NCBI RefSeq assembly: GCF_027580225.2
Contig: NC_073340.2
Coordinates: 19,104,001-19,168,000 of the forward strand
Direction of reading: 5' to 3'
Length of the DNA stretch: 64,000 nucleotides
From: Misgurnus anguillicaudatus
Lineage: Eukaryota > Chordata > Actinopteri > Cypriniformes > Cobitidae
The position numbers and the translations under genes are program-made. The notes under the pieces are model-generated. The model made no database searches and was not told the DNA's origin. It saw nothing but the letters and a program-made list of their open reading frames with translations. Each line of letters begins with the position of its first letter. Position 1 is the stretch's first letter. Below, in pieces: positions 49,499 to 61,116 of the stretch.

Positions 49499-50155
49499 GG
49501 CTGTGTCCCAATTCAAAGGCTGCGACCTTCTAAGGACGTATTTTAAGACCGATTGCGTCACAGCAGTGCGACTTGAGGCTAGTAAGGCCATCCCAATTCA
49601 AAGGATGCTTAGAATGAAGCCTCAAAATGCGTCCTCATTTCTCCGCGCTGTTAAGGATAGACACCCAAGGATATCCCAAGAGTCATTGCGCGTCTTCAAA
49701 GGCTGCATATCATGGATGGATATTCTAAAATAAACAAATAAAACCTTTATTAAATAAAAGTGTATTTATCAGAAAAAAAATTCTTGTCACTGTTTTAGTG
49801 TTATAAGTTATGGTTTGTGTTAATATTATTCTTTTTATGTTGCGTATAGTTCTAAGTTTGATTAATTTGATATACTGTTAAATAGTTTAATCTACATCAA
49901 CGTGTCATATTTTCTAAAATAAAATAATATTTTTCTGATTTCATATTTATGTTAATAAGTCAGAAACATCTCCGCTGTGTCCTGCTGACAGGCGCGGTGG
50001 GCACATGCAGCAGGTGACGACAATTATGGGTCCCCGAAGGTTAGACAGTCTCATTTCAGTTCTCTTCGCAAACTTCCGAGGCTTCCACCTTGAAAGACAG
50101 AGTGCTCACCTTTTAAGGTCTCATGCGGTTGCAGCCCTTGAATTGGGACACAGCT
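49499..50155. mobile_element. MITE with GGCTGTGTCCCAATTCAA ends
   Basis: GGCTGTGTCCCAATTCAAAG at the left and TTGAATTGGGACACAGCT at the right are inverted. Both ends continue into GGCTGCGACC and GGTTGCAGCC. Internal AAAGGATGC/GCGTC motifs recur. No target duplication could be confirmed and no coding frame is present. Confidence 0.75.
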
Positions 50156-50269
50156 AGAGTCTGCGCAGCAGTGATTGAGAAGTGGACCCGCAGTATCAAG
50201 GCCCCGCCCATTTTCCTGTTTGACTCAATCACACATAAATCAAGTCGTCACACCCCTTCTTAATAGCCC

Positions 50270-50685
50270 AAAAATAGTCCCCTGCTATTGATAGTTACTA
50301 AGGGGACTTTTTTCGGTTGCTGCGTAATATCATTGCGCCTCCTGCAGCCATGTTACTGCAGCAAAGTTCTTGATTATTAGGCCGGAATGAGAGTATATTA
50401 CTAGCCATATCAGACTAGATAATCACAACTTTTTATTTTCTTTCGGTCTTAGTACACGATGTAACTACAGAAGAGTCAAGTTTTAAATAGGAAAAATTTT
50501 GAAACTCTTTGGATATTTTTGAGCGCGATGCTTCAGATTCAATGAATTATGCTAAGCTATGCTAAAAGTGGTAGTGCCAGACCCGGAGATCGGCTGAATG
50601 GATTCCAAAACGGTAACATCAAATGTTTAACTCTAGGGGAGCTGGAAAATGAGCATATTTTCAAAAAAGTGGAGTGTCTCTTTAA
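50270..50685. mobile_element. Half copy of the intron-3 foldback family
   Basis: Shares CCAGACCCGGAGATC, GAATGGATTCCAAAA, TTTAACTCTAGGGGAGCTG and the terminus GTGGAGTGTCTCTTTAAA with 58640-59061. Only one arm is present. Confidence 0.8.
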
Positions 50686-51606
50686 ACCAATGTTATTAGA
50701 AAATCGAACACATTAACATTATAAGAAAACAATCGCAGAGAAAATGTATTTGAAGTGTAATTTGATTTTTAAGTTTGGCTCAGGTTCTATTTGTTTACAT
50801 AAGAGGGCGGGGTTTATGACCTATACTGCAGCCAGTCAATAAAGCAATCAAAATGTTTTAGCTTAACTTATCAGGACGCGTATGGCATGTCTGGTTTAGA
50901 CAAGTTACAATGTACTTTGCTATCCGAGCAAGACAAAATGTCCTGCAACCGTTATTTTATTTTTTTGGAAATAAACGTCCCATTTAAATGTTCACAAGCC
51001 AGTAGAGATGCTAGCATTGCAGACTTTAGGTTATAAAAGCTATTATAGTCTGCATTCAAAGTACTTGAAAATTGGATTTCATACTCTTCAGCTAAACAAT
51101 CACTCCAAGGTGATCCCTTTCAAGCTGCTATAATTCAGCTCATATAATTTCCTTGGACCCAAGTGCACACCTACTAGCCATAGTTTGTTATGCCATCCCT
51201 TAAACTGTAGAGGAAATACTGCCTTCAGGGACAGGGATGAAGCATGCAGCTCATCTCTTAAGCACATTTAATGGCTCGTTACCCCACTGCTCATTTCAGG
51301 CAACACGACACTCCTTGGTCAGGTGCCATTCTCTAATATGCTGGAAATGAGCCATGAGCCTTTACAGTCCCTAGACAGTCAGTATGGGGTGCTCAGGGGG
51401 CCATTTTGGTTCTCAAAGGCGTGTCACGGTGAAAAGAGCCAAAGCAGAAACTGTTATTCCTGCAATTATCAATCCCCTGCATAACATCACTAAAGTGTGT
51501 TAGGATACAACATGAGTGAACGAGCTGGGTTTGACCTGTAGCTCTTAACAAGCTGCCATGTGGGTTAGGTCACACTGAAAAACTTTAAGTGTACATCAAG
51601 AACCAA
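50686..51606. other. Repeat-poor stretch, possible conserved non-coding DNA
   Basis: 51050-51560 has no internal repeat copy and balanced composition. No coding frame with splice sites was found. Confidence 0.3.
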
Positions 51607-52326
51607 GCCGGGTTCCCACACCTTCAAATTCAATAACCTTTCAAGGACTTTTCAGGTCCAATACCCTCAAATTCAAGACTAAATGTGGGCACACATTTCA
51701 AGTGAGAGCAAGGTTACATCGTGTTACCTTTTAAGATACATTGTTACAGTTCCCTTTCGAGGGAACTCGCACTGCGTCACTGCAGTGACACTTTGGGGAC
51801 GTCTCCAGGGGTAAGGGGATCTAAATGTGTATATAAAATTCAACCAATGGTGAAGCTTAATGACAAAGACAGGGTGACACGGGAGCCAGGAAATATATTG
51901 CTATCTGAAATATTGCCAAAGACGGCGTTGCGGGGATGCAGGAATTATGGCAAGGGAGGTGCAGCGTCTTGTTACCTTCTCAGGGAACAACAGTTACATA
52001 TATAACCCGAGACGTTTTCAAACACAACTATGCAAAAAAGCATTTTGGTATGAATCAACATTCGGATACAGAAGATATAAGCATTTAAAGCGAACAGTTT
52101 AGCACGTGTGCTTAAAAAGGCTAGACATTTTTGGATATTATCCTACACTACACAGGGAATATGGATATTTTTTTCAGAAAAAAAAACTTATTGCATAAAA
52201 TAGATTCAAGCACTTTCAATGACCTGTATCTATGTATGTATATTTTCAAAAACTTCCCAGGGCCTTGAATTATTTCCCCCAGATTCACAAACTTTCAAGG
52301 ATTTCAAGGACACGTTGGAACCCTGC
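51607..52326. mobile_element. hAT-like element with GGGTTCCCACACCTT ends
   Basis: GCCGGGTTCCCACACCTTC and the inverse of GCAGGGTTCCAACGTGTCC form the ends. Both continue into CTTTCAAGGA motifs. It hosts another repeat at 51749-52019. An 8-bp duplication could not be shown convincingly. Confidence 0.6.
51749..52019 (+). mobile_element. Short dispersed repeat nested in the hAT-like element
   Basis: Opens with TTCCCTTTCGAGGGAACTCG, itself a small palindrome, then CACTGCGTCACTGCAGTGAC, and ends near TAACCCGAGACG. I recall this as an abundant cyprinid repeat. Its class is not clear from sequence alone. Confidence 0.5.
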
Positions 52327-52538
52327 AAGCCCAAACAGTTTTTCAGATGTATGATGAAACGTATTCTTGCTCCAAGGTTGTTTGCCAATGAAATGAGATG
52401 ATGAAAACTAAGAATTTTTCAGAATCTGAAAACTTTGAAAGTTTCCCTGTCCAGTGCAGAAAGTTATAAAAAGGTTTGAAGGGGAATTCAGGAATAAGGA
52501 AAAGTAAAAATGCGTTAAATGTTATTTAGAAAATATAT

Positions 52539-52544
52539 TTAATA
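52539..52544 (-). terminator. Candidate eme1 poly(A) signal (ATTAAA)
   Basis: ATTAAA on the minus strand lies about 190 bases beyond the eme1 stop. No closer AATAAA was found. This is a variant signal, so the assignment is tentative. Confidence 0.4.
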
Positions 52545-52736
52545 ACAACAATGTACTGTATAGTACAAATAAACAAATAAAACATTGATATCGGGCACTT
52601 TTAGGCACATCCTAAATGTAAAAAATACCACAAACAACATCCTTAACAAAGAATGAAAGGATGCAAAAACATACGCCATAATGTGTTTTTGAAATATCTC
52701 TGCAATGTCCTAACATAATCACAGAGACAGAGGCAC

Positions 52737-55700
52737 CTACACAGCTGAATCAAGGGGCTGCTGGGCATCAAATGATGTCATCAAAAGAAAGAGTCGCTTG
52801 GAAAGCTCCGGACCAACTCTGCGGGTTGTAGATGTAATGCCCTCTCCGCGACGAATCAGCACGTCTGACAGCAGGCCAGCTTTTTCATGTTCTGATTTGT
52901 GCCGTGCATATGCCTACAGGTAACAAAATATGTATTTGAGAACACACCCATACCAAACCTTACAACGCATCAATGATATATGCACATGCATGTCCCATTT
53001 AGGTGCAAAGCTAGGAGGCATAATTAAAATACCGTCATAAAAATATCAGTTTCTGCGTGCTAACCTGAGCAAGGAGCTGAGGAGAGGGATAGGCGCTAAG
53101 TATAGCACTGGCCATATCAGGGCTGACCCGGTTCAACTGCTGAATTTGCCTCTTCCAAACCTGCAGTAAGCCTTTCCCTGCCCGGTCCACCTTATGACCA
53201 CCTGACCATTCACTCTCCAAGCAAAATGTAAAACCGGTGTTTTCTCGCTCGCGTCTGAGAAAACAACAACAAAAGAACAGAACACCAAAAGAATGAGCCA
53301 CAAAGCAACTTGTTGTAAAGCTATAAATATGGAAATACTGGCTTCCCACTCACTTGAATGGTGCCTCTGCCACTGCCTTGGTCGACATGGTAATAAAATC
53401 AGTGAAGTCCTTCCAGGTCGAGAGGAAACGGACCTGCACCCCGGTATGTAGCTGCAAGTCTACCAAAGCCTGATAGACAGGTAAGGGGAGAGAAAGGATG
53501 AGAACATCAGATGCAACTCTATAAAAGCAAAAGTCAGCCATGAATCGACTGCCAATGAGGTGGTTCGGCTTACCTCCTCCACCTGCACTCGTGAGACCTC
53601 AGGAAGCTGCTTGATATCATCTTTCTTTCTTCTCTTTTTCTGCCCTGCCTGAGGTCCCACGTCCTTCTCCTCACCCAGCACTGCCTCGCGGTATTTCTTC
53701 TGACATTTTGAATTAAGAGATCTGCAAAACGGTGCATATTATACTATTTTTTGTGTTAATTAAGTGATATTAAATATAAAAAATATATGCAATTTATCAT
53801 GACCTTTACATACATTTCTTATTATTAGGTACGGTTACACTGGACTGGAGCATTTCAGCTGAAGTACAACCTTTATGTCCACAGTCACTGCAGCTCTAAC
53901 TGCTACTACAGGCAATACGTCTCGACTACTAAACAATGCTTACTGAGGCAAGAAGAAACTGCAAGATGAATTACTGTACACTGTAGGCCAGTGATTGACT
54001 TATCTTTAAGTATACTGAATAAAAACCGTCTACTGTCTTATAAGCCAATATTAAAGCCTCCCTGTAGTCAAGAAAATTATCAGTTAAAAATAAATGTTTT
54101 ACCTGTCACAGTAATTTCTTCATGCTTTAAAGGGGTGGTTTAATGGTATTTCATGCATTCTGACTTATAAACACAGTTATAGAGTTGTTTCCTCATGCTA
54201 AACGTAGGCAAAGTGTCAAAAAAGCAGTTGGGTGTGTTACAGAGTATTTCTGTGCCGAATGCACTTTGCCAGGGTTCGTACAAGTTTCAGAAAGTTTTTT
54301 TCGATTACAGGTCCAGCTGACGTTGCAAGGGTTTTTATACATATCAGTTATTTTTATGGGCACTTTCCCCGGAAAACCCTGCCCACCTGTCAATCAGCGG
54401 GAGACGCTAGAACTTACAAACATCACATCACGTGACAGCTTTGTTTAATTTCAAAACTCAACCTTATGTAAACAATGGATATAGTTTGTTTATCCGGGGT
54501 AGCAAGACACCTAACCCCAGCTGCTCCCGACGAGCCGGATGGCGCCTTGCATGGCTGACACCGCCGTCGGTGTATGAATGTATGTGTGAATGTGAGGCAA
54601 CTTGTAAAGCGCTTTGGATGGCCATAGGTCTATTAAAAGCGCTACATAAATGCAGTCCATTAACCATCCATTTACCATTTAGCAGCGGAGTTTTGCGTGT
54701 GTGTTTGATGTGCTGGATTTCATTGAAAAGTCCCAACCGGGTCATGAGTTGCATGCGGTAAGTAAGACTTCTGTCTTATGTTGGAAATAGACGCGTGCAA
54801 ATTATATAAATGACACAAACATGTAGTGAATCATAAGTTAAACAGTGTTGTATAGTGTTGCATGACTAGTACTCGCTCCTCCCGCGGTAGTAACACCTTG
54901 TATTTAGTATACACATCTTAAAAGTATAGTTCACCCAAAAATACAAATTCTGTCATCATTTATTCACTCATATGTTGTTACAAGCCTGTATAAATATTGT
55001 TGTTCTGATGAACACAAACGAAGATAATGTGAAAAATGTCTGTAACCAAACCATTCGTGGACCCCATTTACTTCCATAGTTTCTTTTTTCCTACTATAAA
55101 GGTGAATGGGGTCCACGAACAGTTTGGTTATAAACATTTCTCAAAATATCTTCCTTTGTGTTTATCAGAACAACGAAGTTTATACAGGTTTGTAACAACA
55201 TGCGAGTAAACGATGATAGAATTTTCATTTTGGGTGAACTATCCCTTTAAAGGCAGGGTGCATGATCTCTGAAAGCCAATGTTGATCTTTGAAATCACCT
55301 AAATAAACATGCCCCTACCCCAATAGAATCTGGACCTTCTTTTGATAGACGCGCCCCACACATATGCAACTCAGGCAACAATGTCGATTAGTAGACACGC
55401 ACCTTACTGCTGATTGGCTACAAATGTGTTTTGGTACTCTGCCCGATTTTCTTTTCCAAAGCGTTTTTCAAAAATCATGCACCCCGCCTTTAATTTATGA
55501 ATTTGCACATGGCTTGTCTTAAAACTAATTAAAAACACCACATAGATATATAAACAACAATAAAAACAGATTTTCCCCACAGTGTGACTTTAATATATCT
55601 AATTTATTGCAATTTGTTCATTTGAATTTCATCTAAATAATTTGAAATCATTTTTGATCAACAGCCTTAGCAGTAGGGGTAACAGAACATTTAATTATAA

Positions 55701-58700
55701 CTGATATAATATTCAATAATGAAAATAATGTTCAACAGATTTCATTAGCGATTAGTTTGGTTTGTGACATTCCTTGCCCACACGCCCAAATGAACGCAAG
55801 AGCGCAAGCTGCATAGAGGCACATTTGCCCCAAACAGTGCAAGCTCCTTGTTTATACAGCAAACGAATCGATAATGACATTCGTTGAACACTTTTCATTA
55901 TCAAGTAATATCAACTATTACTGAAAAAATAGTTGTGCAGTGCAGTCCTACTTAGAGGTACTTTGATGTGATGTCCTTTAACATTTGCTGAGCACACACC
56001 ATAAATATCAAAATACACAATCTCGTAATGAAATATTAAAGGTTAAACACAACTCAAGCAAGCTCAGAAGCTGTGGCATACAATCGATCACCACAAAAAA
56101 TTACATTGATACATCCTCTAGTTCATAAAATACTTAAAAACCCATGGATCAAGTGTACCACAGGAATTTAAAGCTCAAATGGATGTAAAAGCACCTACAT
56201 AAAGTCTTTATTAAAATTGTGATTCAAATTTGACATTACAACTGGTAATAAATCTATTTTTTTCTAATTTAGGAAGCTACTCACCTAAAATACTTCTCTA
56301 TGTCAATCACAACAATGCTGAGGGTTCTGCCTGGGTTCTTGCTCATAAGCCCACGGGTCCAGGTGGTCAGAGATGTACCACTTTCATTGTCGCCTTGCTT
56401 TTACATTAAAAACAGAAAACCACACTTTAGTCTTTATTTTCAGAAAAAAACAAAGGTCATTTAAACTAAAGACACGCACGTCTCACTGATTGAGCAACTG
56501 CATACTTTAAAGACCTAATGGGTAATTTTAACATAATTGAGTGGTGATCCAGTAATTCAATTCATTACATTTAATCACTCCGACACTTCTTGAAAAGGTC
56601 AAAACTGCTAATTTTACTGGTACTGCCCTTTCGGCCACAAAACTCTCTTAATTGCATCTTTAGTTACCACATCATACAAAAAGGCCACAGCCAGCAAATC
56701 AAACAATCATCCTGTTAATGGTTAATTAAGTCATTATAATGGTCCAATAGGAAATTACACTGTGCTACACCATAATACGCCTACCTTGCAGAAGTTGTTA
56801 ATCATGGTTACAAAGTCATCCACTGGAACCTGGATTACAGCATGTGATTCTGGAATAGTCACCACCTCACCATTCTGCAAACAACACAAAAACCATGTCA
56901 CAGGTTTAGTTCCTAAATTCTACCCAGGTTTGAGACATCACTGCATCTTCAAAACATGTATGTTAAAGGGACACTCCGCTTTTTTTCCAAATATGCTAAT
57001 TTTCCAGCTCCCCTAGGTAGGGCTGTCGCGGTGAAGGAATTTCCCTTGCGGTGATTTTGCGTGGCTCACCAGCGCGGTATGCGGTTTTACCGCCTTCATT
57101 TACTAAAATAAAATGTTTTTTAAATCCAGAACAATGAGGTCAACTAATAGATGAAGGGTAGGCTACAGGTATTCCCCCTTATGAAAAAAAATGATTAACA
57201 CAAGCTATACTACAGCTAGATATATTTTTGAGAAAACTAAAATAAATTGAAGAACATCATTTAGGCTTGTTAAGCGCAAATTAACAGAGCATCGGCAAAT
57301 ACAGAACACAGCAGTGTCTTAAAGAAATTAAAATTAGCCAGTATTTGTGCACCTGTAAATGTACAAAACGAATGCAATTCAGAAGGCAATGCATAATAAT
57401 TTAGGGCATTTTAATAATACTATAGTAGATAAATTAACGTTTATATATAAAGTATGAAAACGAATGTATCATTATTTTGGCTAAATTAAGCTGGAGAGGT
57501 CATATTTAGTCACAAATATTTGTCATCATTTCAGAACAAGCTTAAATGCTATCTATAATAACTTACATTATATCCTGTGTCTTCCTTTGTCAAAAATATG
57601 TAGAATTATATGCGAGTAAAAAAGCAAAAAGCGGAAACGTTTAGCTCAGCCTCACGCAAAGCGAAGGAAAAGCCGTTAATAAAGCAGACTCTCCGTGTAT
57701 AGAGGATGTGATGAAACAGTCGAGTCGGCAGATGATCATCGGTGTTTATAATGTTTCACGCAGATACTGTTGATGAAAAACTTGGATATTTAAATGTGAA
57801 AGTCAAGTGTGCAGTCAGTCAGTTCAGAAAAGCAACCGCCGCGTTATATTGGCTGCATCCACGGAGCGGACGCTGCAGATGCACAAAGAAAAAACCATAA
57901 GGTCTTTTTTATGAGGTTTTAATGCTGGTAAGCAACCAGTTATATTTTGGCGTCATTTGGGTTGATCAGTTATATTAAAGTACTTTTAATCTTTAAAACT
58001 GGATCTAGAGGGAGACGACGCCACAGTTATTCTGTCATCTCAGTTTTACTTTTTCACACATTCACTATGATTTAACGAAATATGAAGTATTACATTTTTA
58101 ATTGAAATTTACGAAAAACAAATTGGCCTACTCTCTTAACTCTTGACAATCTATTTGGCCTTTAATATACATGTCAGCATGACGTGAAAAACAAGGCGGC
58201 ATATAGTTTCATGAATTTAACATGAAAGGCGCGGTTGTTGCGGTTGCTTTTTTTCCATGCGGTTGGGCTTGTCAGTAGCGCGGTCATGCGGTTACCGCGA
58301 CAGCCCTACCCCTAGGGTTAAACATTTGATTTTTACCATTTTGGAATCCATTCAGCTGATCTCCGGGTCTGGCGCTAGCCCTTTTAGCATAGCTTAGCAC
58401 AATCCATTGAATCTGACCAGACCATTAGCATCGCGCTAAAAAATAACCAAAGAGTTTTGATATTTTTCCCATTTAAAACTTGACTCTTCTGTAGTTACAT
58501 CGTGTACTAAGACTGATGGAAAATTGAAAGTTGTGATTTTTTTATGCAGATATGGCTAGGAACTATACTCTCATTCCGGCGTAATAATCAAGCACTTTGC
58601 TGCCGTAACATGGCTGCAGGAGGCGCAATGATATTACGCAGTGTCTAAAAATAGTCGCCTGTTATTGAAAGTTACCAAGGGGACTATTTTCGGCTGCTGC

Positions 58701-60533
58701 ATAATATTATTGCGCAATGTTACGCCAGCAAAGTCCTTGGTTATTACGCCAGACTTAGAGTATAGTTCCTAGCCATATCGGCCTAGAAAATTACACATTT
58801 TAATTTTCGGTCGGTCTTAGTACACAATGTAACTGCAGAAGAGTCAAGTTTTAAATGAAAAATATTAAAACTCTTATTTTTTTTTTAGTGCGGTGCTAAT
58901 GGTCTAATCAGATTCAATGGATTATTCTAAGCTATGCTAAAAGTGGTACCGCCAGACCCGGAGATCAGCTGAATGGATTCCAAAATTATAAAAATCTAAT
59001 GTTTAACTCTAGGGGAGCTGATAAATGAGCATATTTTCAAAAAAGTGGAGTGTCCCTTTAATATCAATGATTGATTTCAAATTTTGATGCTCCTAATCTC
59101 ATAATTAGATTATGAGACTTAAGCCTGGATTTCACAGATAGGGTCACATCTTAAGTAATAAATCAGTTCATATATGAGATATTTCCAAAACGTGTGATCT
59201 ATCAAATCTATTTAATTTTTAACATTGATGGAAGAATTTTGGAATTTTTGTGTTGTGCATTTGTGTATGCATGGGACACAATCTTGCCTGGTGACCGACT
59301 GAGCGTCTAGCCCAGGTAACGCTTCGAGGGAGGGATTGCTTCTCTATGGCACAGCTGCAGCCCATGGCATGCAGGGACGTCAGGAGAGCACCGCCACCTT
59401 CCAGCTGCAGCAGACCTGTGGGGAGCAGACAGATAATCAATACTAATCCATTCAGCAAATGCAGCTTAATACTTCATGCTGTTGCTTTCTAACAACTTAG
59501 GGAAATGATCAAAGAGCACAAAGCAGATCAATACTGGAGTCAAAGTGCCACGTGACGTGGGTCCGTCCTGCTATACGGTACATTTTCATGCACCCATCAT
59601 GTATCACCCATCACATTCTTCACAATGCAATTTTGTTTAGAAAACTTGGAAATGGTGTTAGCTTGTTTTCTTTCATCACAATATTAAAAATAAGTAAACA
59701 TGAATTTTAAAAATGCACTTTAATTTGATTTGAAAAAAGAAGTTTAGGTGTCAGATCTTGACCCAAAGATATATCTGAAATGTCCTTTTAATAGAAATAT
59801 TTTCTTAAATTACAGAACATTCATGTTAACATTTACAGGACCTACCTGGGTCCACCGTCACTACCATGTGTTTGATGCATTCTTCTGGCCTTAGGGCTTT
59901 CACAGCATCAGCCAGAGCCTTCTTCTCCAACCTCACCTTCTCTTTCTCTTCCTGCTGTTGCTCTCGCATTGCTCTTTTCTTAAGGGCTTCCTGTCTGGCA
60001 GCCTCCACCTCTGCTGGCGTTTTTTTACGTTTGGCCAGGTAAGTGCCATTTTCAGCCGGAGGAGGTTCTTTGGTGAGGTATGGTGCACTGTAGTCGGAGT
60101 TGCTCTGCTTTATGTTATTACAGATCTTGTTATGGACTACCGGCTGGTCCTCTGGGTTAATGTACCGTGCAGGTAATGTGTCTGGAACATCTAAGGGCCG
60201 TGAGCATCCATTAGACACCGCACTGAAAGTCCGGCTGACTGCTGGAGGCAAACCAGACTGTTTCTGTTTTAGTCTAACAGCCAAAGGAATCATGGCCTCT
60301 TCTTCACTGTCACTGCTAACCATCAAGACGTCACGTCCAGCAGCCCCGGCAGAGGCACGGGCCCCTGATGAAACTGGACCGGTGACAGGAGACATTTCTG
60401 AGTCTGAATGGTCTAAAACCACCATGTCAGTCTTTCTGGTTTTAGTCTGTGAGAAATCAAACACAGGAAGCTCTTCTGAATCACTGGAGTCACTGTCACT
60501 TATGAGAAATCCAGGTCGACTGATGGACGTCAT
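52737..60533 (-). CDS. eme1: Crossover junction endonuclease EME1 (MUS81 partner)
   Basis: EME1 is the non-catalytic subunit of the nuclear MUS81-EME1 nuclease, which cuts 3' flaps, stalled forks and nicked Holliday junctions. Coding exons on the minus strand: 60533-59846, 59415-59288, 56874-56785, 56397-56285, 53721-53574, 53469-53354, 53254-53065 and 52913-52737. All phases agree and give 549 aa; human EME1 is about 570. Residues 1-150 are Ser/Asp-rich and disordered. Residues 165-215 form a charged coiled coil. From about 226 ([14 protein letters not shown]) to 440 is the ERCC4-like fold, without the catalytic GDX-ERKXXXD motif, as expected for EME1. A basic linker QKKRRKKDD lies near 367. 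From about 450 ([13 protein letters not shown]) to the end is the helix-hairpin-helix domain. Exon 3 ends in a GC donor (CAG|GCAAGA). ATG at 60533 gives [20 protein letters not shown]. The gene is divergent from mrpl27. Confidence 0.96.
54127..54480. mobile_element. TTAA-type dispersed repeat in eme1 intron
   Basis: TTAAAGGGGTGGTTTAATGG begins a segment that looks like a common cyprinid element from memory (GACTTATAAACACAGTTATA, CATGCTAAACGTAGGC). Its right end is obscured by the SINE fragment that follows. It lies between the exons ending 56285 and starting 53721. Confidence 0.4.
54508..54675 (+). mobile_element. tRNA-derived SINE, 5'-truncated
   Basis: Matches the SINE at 28160-28440 from AGACACCTAACCCCAGCTGC onward to AATGCAGTCCATT. 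The tRNA-like head is absent. Lies in the eme1 intron, antisense to the gene. Confidence 0.8.
54922..55246. mobile_element. TTAA-flanked foldback MITE
   Basis: AAGTATAGTTCACCCAAAAA at the left and ATTTTGGGTGAACTATCCCT at the right are inverted, with TTAA at 54918-54921 and 55247-55250. Inner arms pair closely (GTGGACCCCATTTACTTCC against TGAATGGGGTCCACGAAC). It shares its right TTAA with the next element. Confidence 0.85.
55251..55489 (+). mobile_element. TTAA-flanked MITE, family A copy 3
   Basis: AGGCAGGGTGCATGATCTCT and CATGCACCCCGCCT are inverted ends with TTAA at 55247-55250 and 55490-55493. Complete copy, directly abutting the foldback at 54922-55246. Confidence 0.85.
56967..59057. mobile_element. 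Large foldback element in eme1 intron, split by a hAT
   Basis: AGGGACACTCCGCTTTTTT and AAAAAAGTGGAGTGTCCCT form the ends, with TTAA at 56963-56966 and 59058-59061. Without the hAT insertion the element would be about 800 bp, with arms that pair nearly end to end. Examples are ATCTCCGGGTCTGGCG against GCCAGACCCGGAGAT, and AGTCAAGTTTTAAATG against its inverse. The palindrome centre is near 58640-58680. Confidence 0.85.
57018..58308. mobile_element. hAT-like element nested in the intron foldback
   Basis: Ends TAGGGCTGTCGCGGTGA and ACCGCGACAGCCCTA are inverted. A perfect 8-bp duplication CCCCTAGG flanks them (57010-57017 and 58309-58316). Subterminal ATGCGGTTTTACCGC and TGCGGTTACCGCG motifs recur. 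The length is 1,291 bp with no transposase frame. Confidence 0.92.
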
Positions 60534-60575
60534 GCTGAGCCCTCATAGATCATCCAAACATATGTGGTTCATGCA
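60534..60575 (-). other. eme1: eme1 5'UTR part of exon 2
   Basis: A CTACTTTCAG acceptor ends at 60576, so the exon carrying the eme1 start codon opens at 60575. The 42-base leader contains two upstream ATGs (60572 and 60560) whose frames close before, or out of frame with, the main ATG. Its presence implies a separate non-coding first exon further upstream. Confidence 0.75.
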
Positions 60576-60629
60576 CTGAAAGTAGAGACAAAGTTAAACT
60601 TAAAACACTGTGTTCCTGCAACTCTAACT

Positions 60630-60740
60630 AACTAATTAATAGAGCAACACATTAGCACCGTAAAGGTCATGGGTTCGATCCCAGGATCACACATACTGAT
60701 AAACTGTATGTTAAATGCAATATACTGTAAGCAGTCACGT
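60630..60740 (+). mobile_element. tRNA-derived SINE fragment
   Basis: A degraded tRNA-like segment with the B box GGTTCGATCCC is followed by CACACATACTGATAAACTG and GCAATATACTGTAAGC. It is the same family as 18565-18680. It lies in eme1 intron 1, antisense. It is not a functional tRNA because the acceptor stem and A box are not intact. Confidence 0.65.
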
Positions 60741-61032
60741 CAAACGCATACATATAAATGAAAACGTCCCATGCAAAAAGAACTATGGTAAACGTTACAG
60801 TTACTATTACTGAACCAGTAAAACAAAAGCTGGAAAAACAAAGAAAAACAAAAGTTGGTTTCGAAATACACACACACTAACAGATAGTACCAACACAAAT
60901 ACAACAACAAAGAAAGCTTGCTGCTCAGACATTAAAAACTACATAACAACGCTCTTTTACCTCGACATCATGCGTTTTATGTTTTAGTTTTACATATGAA
61001 CATTTTTGTGAACGTTTAGCTTCTCTTTACTC

Positions 61033-61034
61033 AC
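61033..61034 (-). other. eme1: Inferred eme1 exon 1 splice donor
   Basis: The minus strand reads AATGGC|GTGAGTAAAG, an excellent donor. The donor begins one base below the LINE's target duplication. Before the LINE inserted, the exon would have been the short interval between the mrpl27 promoter and this donor. Inferred from splice consensus and from exon 2 having its own acceptor. No transcript evidence. Confidence 0.55.
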
Positions 61035-61048
61035 GCCATTCAAATCCT
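61035..61048. repeat. 14-bp target-site duplication of the LINE, poly(A) side
   Basis: GCCATTCAAATCCT occurs here and again, identical, at 62520-62533 on the far side of the LINE. The first G of the distal copy could be element or target, so the duplication is 13 or 14 bp. Confidence 0.95.
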
Positions 61049-61060
61049 TTTTAGTTTTTT

Positions 61061-61116
<56 letters not shown>

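Noticed and set aside
54464..54754. Open frames on both strands, similar to one at 28156-28395
   Set aside because: Both are translations of the same tRNA-derived SINE rather than a gene family.
60100..60579. 159-codon open frame on the plus strand
   Set aside because: It is antisense to the eme1 start exon, which has clear homology and splice sites. The plus frame has no recognisable domain.
60640..60680. Possible tRNA gene with a clear B box
   Set aside because: The A box and acceptor stem are not intact, and the downstream tail matches SINE copies at 18565 and 11513.
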